From contig OX419760.1 in NCBI GenBank assembly GCA_948567375.1, forward strand, positions 45,384,001-45,448,000: 64,000 nucleotides of DNA. The letters are read 5' to 3'. Each line of letters starts with the position of its first letter. Position 1 is the stretch's first letter. This document shows, piece after piece, positions 35,431 to 48,300 of the stretch. The notes under the pieces are model-generated. The model was not told where the DNA came from. It ran no database searches and was given only the letters and a program-made list of their open reading frames with translations. A program made the position numbers and the translations under genes. This stretch comes from Lunularia cruciata (Eukaryota > Streptophyta > Marchantiopsida > Lunulariales > Lunulariaceae).

Positions 35431-38400
35431 TTATCACAAGATTCATAATAGCTCCACTCCATAATGATATTATTGTAGGTCTTTTAGGGCTTAAACATTG
35501 TAAATAAAACTTTTAGACTCAATGACAAATTATAGTATGACATCAAGGTAAGAATTATTGATTAGTTAGATTGTTTGGCACCTTGGAAGAAGATATCTAA
35601 GAGCAATCAATGCCAAGATGGGGAGCTTGTAAATGTAGCAACTATAAAACAAGCTTTGGAGGAAGAATTTCTTTATTTTGTAATGTAGAATAAACTCATA
35701 CTACAAGCAAAAGCTGATGAGGATAATAAGGTTCAAAAGGAAATAGTTGATTAGATGATATAGGAGTAAGTATATATATTTCTTGATATCTTCCAAAAGA
35801 GTTACCCTCTAATCAAGGTATGCCTTTCAAGATTGAGCTATTTCCAGATAGTATTTTAGTTAATAGACCAATCTAGGTAGGCCTTTCAAGATTGAGCTAT
35901 TGCAAGATAATATTTTAGTTAGTAGACCAATCTATTGGCTCTCACCAAAAGAATTAGAAGAACTCCAAATAAGATTGATTGGGTTGATTTCATACAACAT
36001 AGCACATCACTTTGGAAATTATTGGTACTATTTATACCAAAAAGTATAGAGAGCTTTGATTCTACATTGATTACCAAGAAGAATGCATATCCTTGCCTTA
36101 GATTGATGATTTGTTAGATCAATTAACTAGAGCAGAATATTTCTCTAAGTTGAATTTTCAAAGATATTACTAGAAAACTGCAATTGATGGGAAAGATGTA
36201 CAAAAGATTGCCTTTTGTGCAAGGTATATACATTTGAATGGAGATTTTTACCTTTTGGGCTCACAATCCTCCAACAACTTTTGGATTCAAATACATCATG
36301 TATTAAAATTTTTAGTGCATATTTTTGCTCCTCCTTTCAAAGAATGCATGCAAAAAAATTATATATTTGAGGTCCAAAGGTCTTGACCAACACTAATAAG
36401 TGGTAGTGTTCTGAGATGACATTTTAATTTAGGGGCCAATTAGGATGATACCTCCTTTTACTAGGTTGATATCCCTTGCCATATAGGTTAATCTGATTGG
36501 ATGAAAAAATTTGCATTTTTCATTTCTCTTTTCAAATTTATGGTTCCAATTTTCATTCCCATTTTTGTGAAAAGTCCACTTCTATTTTTTGGTTCTATTT
36601 TTGGGTCAACTTTCCATTTCCGTTAAAATCTCATTCCATTTTTGGTTTTGGGATTCATTATGGGATTTCAACATGAGGTTAAGAATTAAAGAATTTGGGA
36701 AGTCAAATCAACATATTTTCCATGAAGCACATTTTTCACCTAAAAGAATCTACTTGAGATGGACAATTGACTACTTGGTGGTTAATTTTGATACTTCTAA
36801 CTTTGTAATTGGAGTTATGTTACAATGCAGATTCCCATATGCTGTACATCCTATTTCCTTTATATCCTGATGGCTAAACTCAATTAAAAAATTATTCTGC
36901 TCAAGATCAAGAATAACTTACAATGGTTTGTGTAACAAAGGTATGTAGACCTGATCTCTTAGTGAAACAAGTGATAATATATATCAATCACAAATATTTA
37001 TTGCATACCTTACATTTTGATATTTGAAAACTAAAATTCATCAATAGGATAAGAAATTACAATTTTATGATATCAAGCTTGATTACAAACAAAGATAATT
37101 GCATATCATTCATAATACCTTGTATTGATGACATGATTTGAAGATTTTTTACTTGAATCTCTAGTAACAACAGCAATTACCACAATCTTAGTTTACTTGA
37201 AGGTCCAAACAAAGTTCATGTTTGCTTCAAGATCCCTTCTTTCACCTTATGAAAAGTTTCCTAACAACACATGACAAGGAGTACACCATCTTTTCTTTCA
37301 AGGATAGTCTTTTATTTTACCAGAACTAAGCCTACATTCCAACTATAGTGGACCTTTGACTTGTTTGACTTTAAAAGATGCATGCTTTAACAATCAAATA
37401 AGTCTTTGGGAGATGCATGATTTAATAATCACTGGTCACATGGGTTTAGATAAGACATTGAGTACAGTATAATGTTGATGGTGGTGGTTGAATATGGCAT
37501 GAGAGATTAAGAGTTTATCTGATCTTATGAGAGTGGATGATGCAAAAAGACAAGCAAGCAAACAAGAACCAATTGTACTAATTCAACCTCTATGAATTAT
37601 ATCTCTCCAATGTGTAATATCTCATTAAATCATTGATAAAGGTGGACCAAGACCATATAGCAATTGTGGTGTTTGATAACCTCAACAAGCAGAATCAATT
37701 CACTTAGCACTCAAAGTGGATATAATAGATGCTCCAAAATTAGCTTAGATTTACTTTGATGTTGTATTCAAATACCATGGGATACCATGGGTCCTCATCT
37801 TTGATTCATTAATAAGTTTTGGCAAGCACTTTTCAAGATGTTTTACAACAAAGATTGCATTGTTTATAACCTATTACTCTCAAATTAATGGGCAAATGGA
37901 ATGAGAAAATTCACCTTATAGTGTATGTTACATGCTTTTGTTAACATTCACCACACCAACTAGGATACTCATCTTGAAAAAGCAAAATTTGCCTACAATA
38001 ATTTCAAGCAAGCAAGTTACAAGATTCTCTTCCTTCTTTGTTAATTATGTGCAAGATCCACTTCCTCCACTTACTCCACCGCCATCTCATGTTCCTCATA
38101 CTTCCACATTCTTGTCCATGCTATTTATGTCTTTATACCAAGCTAAATCTCATCTTCTTGTTGCTCAAAATTGACAAAGTAATTTATTGATAGAAATCAT
38201 TATGATACCACCTTTCAAATAGATGATAAGGTCATACTTTCTTCTAGTAACCTCTCTCTCTCTCTCTTGACACTCAAGTTCACAAACTTGCTCCAAATTA
38301 GATATGTCCACTTGATATCATTTAGATCATTTCTCTTGTTACCTAAAACATTACCTTTCTTAATCATATGAAGATCCATCTTATCTTTCAATATCTTGAA

Positions 38401-38688
38401 TTTAAACCCTTTGTTTTTAACACATCTTCTTTTTCTAATTGTGTACAACTTCCTTCTCCTCCAATTCTCTTAATGACCATGAAAAATATAAATTCAATTG
38501 TCCTTGAATGAAGAGACATCCAACATGTGTACAAATCAACAAATTGAATATAAAATCATTTAGAAATGGTATCCCTTCATGATGCCACTTGGGAGCCTAT
38601 TTTGCATCTCCAAAATGCTCAAGTAGCCATACAAGAATTTGAAGATTATATGGCAATAAGGATGTCACCTACTAGCATTGGATGAATA
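35431..38688 (+). mobile_element. Copy B: protease end, RT, RNase H, integrase, chromodomain
   Basis: In the same order as copy C: protease end near 35,440-35,560, MPFKIELF and NRPI near 35,820-35,940, RT start from 35,935, RNase H lead (VNFDTSNFVIGVMLQ) near 36,780-36,825, integrase zinc and core remnants 37,200-38,000, NNFKQASYKI and QDPLPPLTPPPS near 37,995-38,090, and chromodomain remnant (HDATWEPILHLQN) near 38,575-38,620. A short segment (TTCAAGATTGAGCTATT..., 35,827-35,940) is tandemly duplicated. Not functional. Confidence 0.7.
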
Positions 38689-39082
38689 TGTAATAACATC
38701 AAGTTAGCATAAGCTAATTATGCTCTAAAAGGAGGTTAGAACTAACATACATCTAGAAATTCAAAGAATGTTCTAGCATCCAAGAAGTTTCTTTCATAAA
38801 CTTGAGGAGGATTGAGTAACTTGTATCTTAAGTAAATGGTAAGATTAGCTTATACTCCAAGAAAGGCAAATTCTTGTATAATCTAGAAGGAAATTTATTT
38901 AGAAGTTTCCTTTGGAGTCTTATATTGAGTTTACCTATAAATACCAAAGTTTAGTGTCAGATCAAACGTTTTGAGTTTCTTTCACTTGAGAGTTCTCAAT
39001 TTGACCTTTTATTCTCATATTCTCAATCTAGAGTTCTCAATTTGAACTTTTATTCTCATATTTCTCTCCTTGATCTATTATA
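38689..39082 (+). repeat. Copy B 3' LTR
   Basis: Begins TGTAATAACATCAAG, preceded by the chromodomain end, and ends near ATCTATTATA. It matches the 5' LTR but carries an internal tandem duplication of GAGTTCTCAATTTGA...TTTTATTCTCATAT (about 38,989 and 39,030). The heat-shock motif is present as GAATGTTCTAGCA (38,766-38,778), with the third unit lost. Confidence 0.75.
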
Positions 39083-42000
39083 GAGTGTTTGTTTCTCAAA
39101 AGGCTACATGAGTACTTTTGATATTTAAGGTCTCTTGCATAGAAAGAGAAGTTCATTCTTGGTTATCTTGAAATGAGAATCAACTATATCTCTTTTTAAC
39201 TTGGTTTGGTGTTAATATATCTTATAATAAATTACAACTAATAAGTTGCAAGACAGTTTGAGTTGTATATTTAAGAGAAAACTTTGTATTGAAATATGAA
39301 AATTTTTAGGAGACTCTGAAAGATGCTACTAAACATCTTTTTGTTCTTGATGTAGATCAACCATAATATATGCATGGAGAAAGTTCTATTCTTCAACAAT
39401 GGTTGGATTATTTTCTCCTAGCTCATCAAACTGAGTACCAACCGTAGGCAAAATTTACCATTTGAGTATTTCACCTAGTAACAAGATGATGATTATAAGA
39501 TATGAACTATCTCAAGAGAAGGAGATGGAATTGAAACCTTTTGTGTGAGTTTTATCACTCTTTTACCAAGAATTGAAAAAAATCACTTCCATAATCAATT
39601 GTTAGTTTGTGACTTGTATGAGAAGCATAAATATCTTTAAAGTGAAGTTTTTCAGATATCCAAGAAAAGAATTTAATGATATTAATCTAGGCATTATGAT
39701 GTAATATATGATAAAATTAATTGAATTTAGATTTGAAAATAAAATTTAATTACCATACTTTTAGAGTTTGAAATATTTGGAGAGGAGGAATAACTAAGGA
39801 AGCCAAACTAATAAGGAATAACTAGAAATTGTAGATATATGAGTGTAATGCCTCAACCTTGTATACTTGATTAATATATATCTAAAAATTTTACTATTAT
39901 ATTATTAAAATTTTATTTTTTTCTTCAACTGAACATATTAAAGCCCTTCAACTTCATCAAACATAACAAGCAAATAATTACATAAGAATAGCTTACTGAA
40001 ATGAAACTATTTTCACACAACTCAAGAGACATGTTATTGTTATCATTGATAACATAAATAATGAGAAAACTACATTCTATATTTCATTTAAAAATAATTT
40101 CAGTTGAGAATACATCAATAATCAGCACATATTCATACTTTGACATTAATTTTCAATGGAAAAATTAAACTCTTCTTGACCAACAACAATCAAAACTTTG
40201 ACTTAAGATCTTTCTTTTATAATATTGAATCTTGGATTGACTTGCTTCTTCCTATAATACATTTGATTGGATAATACAATTTGAGACAACAAAAATTAAA
40301 ACTTGTTTCATACTTCTCATAAAGATGTCTTCTTGGATACAACTTGGGTTCTTGATGATAGGTCAACACTCATGACTACCTAGATAAAATATTTAGCTAT
40401 ACTTTTTAAAATCGGAGTAAAGCCAAATCCTTTACAATACACAAAATTACAGTTTTTAGCAACCCAAAATCCTTAAATCTTCAATAGAATGGATGAAGGA
40501 GTTATGGAATTGTAAATGTTATCCAAGTCTAGCACCTATGCAAATTCATCTCTTAAATAATGCTTCATTCAATCAATCATTCTTTTTCAAAGTAGTGGAT
40601 TTTTGCACTGGAGTTTGGAGTAAAATCGTTTCAGTAGATATACAATGTCTATGGACACAAAGGAGATCTTGAGTTTGCAACAATTAGCTTTGAAAGCTAT
40701 AGTAAAGTCCAAATTTGTGGATCAAATATTGGCAATCAAAGGAGGTGGATCATTGATTACCTGAACCAAGCATCAGGTTCAGATCAAATATAAGAAGGAA
40801 ATTAATAGTTTATGATGTTCATTCTTTCAAAGAACTTAGGTTCTATGGGAATGAATGGTTATTTCCCAGTCTTACCTTTTGTATTAACTCAAATTCATAA
40901 TATGTATATCGCTTAAGAAACCACGGAGTTAGCCACAACGATGGCTAACTCCGTGTTTGGTTCTAAATCTCACAAAGAGGAAGTAGTAATTGCCATAAAA
41001 GACGTGCCAAAATTACAGCTGCTTTTGATTGATTTTTTATTGTATAAATGATCTAAAGGATATTACGTAAGGATAATTAGAAGCACTTGCTACCACGTAT
41101 CAAGCTTCAAGGCAGTTCTGAGTGTCAGGTTCTTAAGATTCTGTATAACGAATGGAAACAAAGGAGAGTACAGATTCAATGGTTTATTATCGACTTAGCT
41201 AATGCATTTAATGGAAAATATTTTCTTGTGAAAAGCAAGCAAGTGATAAATGAATGCTTACAAGTTTAAATATGGTAAAGATAGATTTTTCCAATATTAA
41301 AGACATTGGCTTTTGATTTTATATTACCATAGATAAATAAAATTAAAAAATCAATCATGATATAAATTAAGAGTAAGTTAACTTACACAACTATAAAGTA
41401 GCAAAGGATGGAGAATAAAATGGACAGATGATTGAAATATAAAAAGGTGTGGATGAAATATTGCAAGAGTTAGTCAATTAGAGAATTTTTCAACTTAAAT
41501 GGGAAAAATAATAGCAGAATATTTTGGAAACTACTTCGAAAGCAACCATGGAGGGTGATGACTTATGAGCGGTAATAGTTGTTCCTATTGTAAATTTCAA
41601 GAATAAATTTATATTATCTCTGGTTTTTATAATCAGGTATTAGATATGAGAATAGGATGGGTGTTTTTAATTACATATTTCATTCTATATAAAAAATTTA
41701 AATTCTGTCAATTATGCTGATTTATCCTCTTGTTACTAATTATATTTTGTAGGCAATTTTTGAGAAGGATTTATTTTTAAACTTTGAATTGAAAGGAAGG
41801 ATAAAAAGTGTGATTATAACTGTAATCACTCCCCAAAACATAATTCTAAATGCATGAAAATACCAAGAATGTCAATAACAAGAAAAATTGATGAATGATG
41901 AATTACTTTCAAGGCTGAGAGAGCTCATATACTGTGGTGTGACTCAAATATCTACTTTTAAATTTTATCCAATTATAACGATAAATTTTTTTTTTAAATA

Positions 42001-42650
42001 GTCTTTTGAAGGGGGGAGTTTCTCTTCTTCCAACTTTCCACAACCTCAATACTTAATTATCAAAAACTCGAGAAGATTACAAACAATCAATCTTAGATAC
42101 TTTTCTAATATTTAGCTTATGATGCAAAAGATCTACGACAGAAAGAAAAAGGAAAAGAGGTAAATGGACCGACAGGAAGGGAGATTTGATTGAAAGAGAT
42201 ATTGTGATTCATTAGAATTTTCAAGTGCAAGTTTAAATTTAACTATACTTTCTTATCTAAAGAATCTGATATTTTTAGAGACTCTCACAGAAAACACACT
42301 TCGTAATGCTTCTATGCTCATTGCTTGTTGCTCCTGTCTTTGCGCAGGTGTCCTGCTTGTTGGATGATTGCTAATTGTTAACTAGTAATTAAAATTTCAG
42401 AATTATATTCAAAAGTAAATGACATCGAAGTTTATACATTACCTAATATTACATAATGATCAAGTTTATTTTGAGCAAATAAAATTTATACACAATAATA
42501 TATAAATATATATAATTTTTTTGATGGTTTTATGCTTATCATTTAAGTACTAATTTATTAGGAAAAATCAAGATATCTTTAAATAATGAATATATATGTA
42601 TTCAAATAAATTAAATATGCGTGTGTGTTCCTGTGTGTCCAGGGTTATTC
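39083..42650. other. AT-rich intergenic sequence
   Basis: Both strands show only short, motif-free open frames, homopolymer tracts and TA-rich microsatellite-like runs (for example near 42,490-42,530). A 14-bp hairpin lies at 40,922-40,955. No gene recognised. Confidence 0.5.
40922..40955. repeat. Perfect 14-bp inverted repeat, 6-nt loop
   Basis: CACGGAGTTAGCCA (40,922-40,935) and TGGCTAACTCCGTG (40,942-40,955) are exact reverse complements around CAACGA. It stands out in AT-rich surroundings. Role unknown. Confidence 0.85.
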
Positions 42651-43668
42651 CATGCTATCCCTAGCAAACCCCACGATATTACGTTAGAAATACATATGTG
42701 ACGCGCAAGCTCAGCGAAGAAGTATATCAGGACTATACTCCAAGGACCACTTCGTATTAAGATGGAGGGCTTCCTCATCGCCATAGAATAAGTGGATGTT
42801 AGTAGATAATCAATAGTTTAAAGAATATCAACAAAGACCATGCAGTTCGTAATTTGAAACCCTCAATTCTAGTCTATGACATATGTATACAACCTCCAAA
42901 TCGATAATGGCATGTCATCGAGATCTTGGAAGGAGACCCAAAATGCCCTAGGAGTTATATAGAAGATATGATATGAACAAACTGTGGATTCATATAAACT
43001 CCTACTTCCCACTTTGATTGACACTGGCTTTTCTTTACACCAGGTTCAAAAGAACCAGCTTCAATCATTCATATTATCTAAAATTTGCCTGAGAAATACT
43101 TTCGCCGCTATACGTGGAATCTGGGTTACCGTAGCAGTGCGTACAGTTATCGTATGCACACCTCTTTGTGTAGAGACCACTAGTCAGATCATGATTTCGT
43201 GACTGCAGACTCTGGACAAAGTGGCAGTCGTGCTGCACTACGACAACTGCGTGAGAGCGTGCGAGTCAGCTGTGAGCAATTACAGTTCAAAGAGGAAAAA
43301 GTTTCCCCAGTCAACGGAGACGGGAACAAGAGCAGATAGGAATAATATGTCGATTCGGAGTAAATTCTGTGGACTCATCCATGTGCAGTTCGATCTTAAT
43401 TTAGATCGATTTTTGTGTGGTTGGACCCAGTAGTTGTTGTTGCTGCTGCTTCGACTTCAAGTTCTGGAGGACAGTGCGGGGCAGGCTTTCATTGCTCTTC
43501 AGATTGGAGTCCGGCTCCTCCTGATTGTTCGACTGGTTCTCTAGAGCTTGAATCTGAAGTCGGCCCTTTGACTAGCACTCTCGATCCTTCACCATTTGTT
43601 CAAATCTTCTGTCATTTATTGAGTGCTCGGATTCAAGAGATCGCGAATTTCTGGACCGACGAAGGGAG
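42651..43668 (+). other. Upstream flank of the lectin-like gene
   Basis: Composition shifts toward balanced GC, marking a gene island. It presumably contains the promoter and a 5' UTR. A GTTGTTGTTGCTGCTGC stretch near 43,434-43,450 looks like UTR sequence. The 96-codon frame at 43,415 begins with GTG, not ATG, and is not proposed as a gene. Confidence 0.4.
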
Positions 43669-44409
43669 ATGGCAACGATGGGAAGATCGATGGCGGGGAT
43701 GTTAATGACAATGTGCACGTTTGGAATGCTTCTAATATGTGTTTCAGCGCAGGAACCAGCATCTGCTCCTGTTCCTTCTCAGGCACCAACAGCTGATCCA
43801 CCAGTTGAAGCTCAAGCACCTGATACCAGCCCTCCTGCTCCTCCAGCCCCGTCTCCGGAGGTCGAGCTTGGAGGCCCGTTGAAGTTCGTCGCTAATACAA
43901 CCGTCCTCGCTGTTACTAATGATACTTTCACCGGGCGTAGTACGAAAGTTGCATTAATTTCTCCCAGTGGAGTTTATAAGCTTCAGCTGGTGATGGACGG
44001 GTTCGAGTCACTGACTGGCCGCCAGTACTGCTGGGCAGAGGTTACTAACTTTACGGGAAACTTGACATTTAGGGAGAACTGCAGACCCATCAAGGTGCAG
44101 AAATGCTCACTTTTTCTCACTGACAAGGGCGATTTGCGACTGATTCTGGAGTCCAATGGTGCCGTGCTGGTCTCATGGAGAACCGAGACAGAAGGTAAGG
44201 GAGTCGCGGACGTTAAGCTCTCTGATGCAGGCGAACTCACGCTGGTAAAAGCAGATGGTGGATTAGTGTGGACATCTGCGAGTGATAAGGACAGGTGTTT
44301 AGAGCCATATGATCCATCCGTGAATGGATCTCCAAGAAATCTGGGATTAAGCAAGGTCATCTTTGTATGTGCTACGATCCTTATTCTTGTGCTATCAAGT
44401 GTTTTATGA
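43669..44409 (+). CDS. Secreted, probably GPI-anchored B-lectin-like protein with AGP-like linker
   Basis: Unbroken, intronless 246-residue protein. Residues 1-27 form a signal peptide (MAGMLMTMCTFGMLLICVSA, cut before QEP). Residues 28-63 are rich in Ala/Pro/Ser with AP, SP and PP pairs, as in arabinogalactan-protein glycomodules. Residues 70-206 contain a bulb-type (mannose-binding) lectin-like pattern: LFLTDKGDLRLILESNGAVL (148-167), SW at 169-170, and SDAGELTLVKADGGLVWTS (185-203), matching the repeated L.L...G.L.L....G..VW.S scheme. Cysteines at 121, 138, 146 and 210 could form disulfides. N-glycosylation sequons occur at 76, 84, 127 and 131. The C-terminus has small residues around 219-221 (NGS) and a hydrophobic tail 230-246, a typical GPI-addition signal. 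The first ATG is chosen; a second Met is three codons later. Likely on the outer cell surface; ligand unknown. The canonical QxDxNxVxY sugar-binding motif is not evident, so carbohydrate binding is uncertain. Confidence 0.8.
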   Translation: MATMGRSMAGMLMTMCTFGMLLICVSAQEPASAPVPSQAPTADPPVEAQAPDTSPPAPPAPSPEVELGGPLKFVANTTVLAVTNDTFTGRSTKVALISPSGVYKLQLVMDGFESLTGRQYCWAEVTNFTGNLTFRENCRPIKVQKCSLFLTDKGDLRLILESNGAVLVSWRTETEGKGVADVKLSDAGELTLVKADGGLVWTSASDKDRCLEPYDPSVNGSPRNLGLSKVIFVCATILILVLSSVL

Positions 44410-47400
44410 TCTTCGAGTAGGTCAGTAAAATATTAGATCACTTTTATCTTCTTTACATGAAGTTCACATGTAAAGCTCATCTTTTCCGCACCAATTCCAA
44501 TGCCGCTCTGTCAATTTAGAGTCTATTGTTGAAACCAAACAAACGAAATTCGTATCAGTGGAGCAGCCCAAGCCGGTCCGCTCCAGTTGTAGAGATCGGA
44601 GTCATCAGTATAGCGGGCCACCTGAACACGGTTCAGAGGTTCTGGATTCAGCTTGGAAACTAAGATAGACAACGGAGATATGCAGCAGATTTGGGGACCG
44701 TTCTCTACCACAGAAGATTGGTGGATGATGGTGAAGCCCTCCAAGCGGCAGACAAGGGTAATGTTGGTCCACAAACAGGACGTGTTCTGGAATATAGGAG
44801 ATATGATTTGAATTACAAGAGTGAGTTTACCACAGCTGCAGATTCGAGTCAGGGTACACCATTCTTTGATTTGGAAAATTCTACAAATTTATGGTGCTTA
44901 CTGCGCAAGAGATCTACCGGTTCGTCACCAGTCACGGTTCCATTTCTGATCTAAACTTCTGAGCGAGGGGAGTTTGGACAAGATTGCAGCAGCATAGTAT
45001 TCCATTCATTAACTTAGAATGACAACGGGGGTGAGTTGTAGATGAAACCACCCAGATACTATACTTGATTACATTTGTACTCCGCATTTGGAGCAGAGAT
45101 AAAATTTCATCTTCAATTTAAAGGTTGAGATGGGGCTTCGCTATCTCTATTCCTGCTCTCTTTGATAAGGGATTGAAAAGTTCAACAATGTAACAGAATC
45201 GCCCGAGGGCTTTAGGACGTTGCAATCTGGATCCTACGAATCGGATTCATTGTTTGCATAATGTGTGTCACGGTCACAGGTGATCAAGTTCACTTCAGAG
45301 GACATTTTTGGTCTTGCTGGGTGGAGACTACAACTTCCTATTTACTTTAATTAAGGGGCAAACTGTGGCTGAACTGAAACAACTGATCTGCAGCATGAGG
45401 CGAGCTGAACCCGTAGCTTCTGTATACAAACACGGATAGGACGAGAACTGCGTGGTTCAACATCGAGAAGGAATTTACTTTCTTCCACCTTATAAGGTCA
45501 ATCGCAAGTTGGTGATTTGCATGGGCAAGGTGACATCCGACCATTTCGGGATGACTATGTCATCAATTAACTCAAGGAGGAAACATGTTACAGTCGTACA
45601 TCAACTAGAGGTGTGTTTGGATACTGAATATAACGTTTCTCTATAAAGAGTACAATATGCGTTTGACTTAGTTAACAAGAAGTGCTCCACTTCACTCGTG
45701 GCAGGAGTGTGCTCAAGCTCCACCTTGACGTCAGAGTGCAAACTCCCAGCACTCATACTCTCACGTAAAGGGTGGGAGTCTGCGCTATTTTTCGGACAGC
45801 TAAGATCAGTTCTAGGGCACGTACTTAAAGCGTGGAGAATGCAGTGGCCTGACCAGAGGGGTCCTCAACAACTACCACCTTCGATGTGCAGCTCTAGTCC
45901 TCGAGTGACGTTGTGGCAAACTTATCTTCACTTCTCACGGAAGTCCATAGAGGACTTCGCGCTCCAAGTGCCTTCGACATGACCCACCGCTACTGGAAAC
46001 AGCTCTTGTTGGTGTTCAGTCTTTGGGCGTGCGCCCGAAGACTTTGTAATACGTTCTTATATTAAGTTACTTGGGAGATACTATCCAGACTTGAGCAATC
46101 TAAAATTTCTGCAGAACTGAGTGACTATATTGTTTGTATTTAGAACATATATTCTGTACTTGAATGATTGAATGCCAGTTAAATTTTACGATCTCATGAA
46201 TATTAAACTGTGCAAATTTTGGTTCTTTCCTCCTATTTCTCATTTTTCGTTACTTTAGTCTATTATATCTTCTTTCTTCTTGATTATAATATGGTCAATT
46301 GGAAAATGAAGAAAGAATCGCTAGACTTTTGAAAAAATCCAGAATTTTTTTGCTTCAAAGTAAAAATAAAAGTTAAATGAATATCACTTTAATGATCTCC
46401 CAAAATGATCTCTTTAATATTTCAATTGGTATATCATTTATCTTTTTTGAATTTGGTTTGAGTATTAAAGAAGAATTCAGCCTCAATGTCTTACAACTCT
46501 TCATATCCTTAATATGTAAAATCAAATTTATTCAATTTTTCTCATTGCTTGTTTTCCTCCTCCTGTCGGGCAAAATTTTCTGCTTGTATTTTCAACAATG
46601 TTTTCTACAACGTATTTTGTTTAATCGGGTAACTCTACGTTCATAGAGTTTTTCATAGTGAGTTACCTGGATGAAAAGGCAATTGTAGCTTTCCGAATTC
46701 GTCATTAAAGACGTCTTTTGAGTACTTACCTTACTTATTAGTCAAGTAAATTAATCTACATCATACACAATTGGAACGATTCCAACACAAGTATAGTGCG
46801 TAAATGGCTTTGAGAACAAAATATGTTCATAGAGTTATAAATGAATCTTCCTTACGTTGTCCCCGTATCGAAAAGTTGCTGCTAGCCATAATCCTTGCAA
46901 TATAGGCAAACACTATAAAAGTACACTGACTACGGATTCAGACTCTACTATTGAAGTCTATATATCAAGGGTTCAAATAGCTGATCCAAGATTCCATAAA
47001 AAAAGGTTGGAATATTGTTTTCCATATTGAGGATAGAGAGCGTAAATTGACACCCCATTTTGCTAGATTATACTCCTGGATTCTGATTAGTATCATACGG
47101 TTGGTTACCGTATGCGTATGTGGCAGATGATTTAGTTTCGTTTCCCATACCTTCGTGGTAAACAGTGCAGGATGCCCGAATCAAAGCGGTGGTAATACAG
47201 GTTTAGACCAATCACAATCAACTTAGAAGATAAGGGTGTCAACCTAGGAAATTATTATTCAGCTTTTTACTATTGTCACCTTTGACGTGGCAAAGGGTGA
47301 CATGGCCCGTTACTCATGTTTATACTCGCCTACTCTTGTCGCCCATGACGCAACTAAGGTGGACCTGGCCACTCACACCCCCTTACCGATAGTAAACTGG

Positions 47401-47819
47401 TACACGAACGTGACCCCGGAAAGCGTCTTGGACAGTCTGGGTCAGAAGTGCGCAGCACCTCTTACGGAAGCCGCCTTGGGGTTGAGGGCCACGAATCTTC
47501 AAGCTCTTTGGGGTACTACACAAAGGAATATCAACACAGCATATGAATTCGAGTTGGTGTTGAGTTGGACTTTTCTTTTCTCGAAAGTCAGTTTGTACTC
47601 GAAAGTAAGTATACCCTGTAGGGTGTCAGTTTTAGTTTTATGATATATATAAAATGCCATGGAAATTTTAGGAGTGATCTTTCGAGGTATCCATAAGGTA
47701 ATTGTGAAATTTGTAATTTCATAAAAGTAAACATGAAAAGTTTCTTTGTACTCAATTTTAAGGTTCTTAAAAATAGTACAAATACATTTATCAGTATTTT
47801 CAGTTATTATTTAACCATT
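44410..47819. other. Gene-island flank without a supported gene
   Basis: 44.4-46.0 kb and 47.0-47.6 kb keep the balanced composition of low-copy DNA, separated by AT-rich sequence. Open frames at 44,691-44,954, 45,698-45,982 and 47,287-47,643 (118 codons, Met start) show no recognised motif. Exons of an unrecognised gene or a long non-coding transcript remain possible. Confidence 0.35.
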
Positions 47820-47849
47820 GACCAAAGATAGAGAGATAGATTACCCATC

Positions 47850-48300
47850 CCTGGATGGGCAGTGAGTGCAGCAACAACTCGCAAGGTTTCCAAGTATTGG
47901 GGTATGCAGCGAGGTTACTTCTTTGTTCCTTCTAGCCTTGGAGTTATATGGAGCAATGGGTTTAGGGTTTAGGGTTTAGGGAATGCACTAGAGCCTGTCA
48001 TGCTAAGTGCCAAGGGTACCACTCTCACTCTCATACTTTGTAACATATTTTAGATAGCATGGGTCTATTGCTCTATAAAGACAGTGATGTGTGCAATTCA
48101 TAAGAGAACAATTACATCATTGATGTTTTTCAGGGTGCTCCCCTTGTTTACATAGCTTGGATATTTTAGGTGCAGTAGGGCAGATTTCTCATATTTGTCT
48201 CTATTGGGGTTTACCCCTATTTTACCTTCTTTTTTCTTCTCACCCTTGTAAGGCTTGATGGGCTCTTCCCATCCTTCTTGTTTTCTACGGTTCGCTCTTT
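47850..48300 (+). pseudogene. Second copy of the retroelement C-terminal relic, with telomere repeats inside
   Basis: Matches 5,385-5,860 closely: GCAAGGT(C/T)TCCAAGTAT, GGGGTATGCA(A/G)CGAGGT, TTCTTTGTTCCT, GTACCACTCTCACTCT and the AGCTTGGATAT(C/T)TTAGGTG phrase. Reading frames are broken. About 26 bp of the 5.4-kb copy are replaced here by three TTTAGGG units. Confidence 0.6.
47961..47981. repeat. Interstitial telomere-type repeat (TTTAGGG)3
   Basis: Three perfect plant-type telomere heptamers at 47,961-47,981, preceded by GGG, embedded in the retroelement relic. The flanks on both sides align with the uninterrupted copy near 5,468 and 5,500. Confidence 0.9.

Noticed and set aside
43415-43705. 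An upstream ORF overlapping the lectin-like start
   Set aside because: It opens with GTG rather than ATG and has no motif; a regulatory uORF cannot be claimed.
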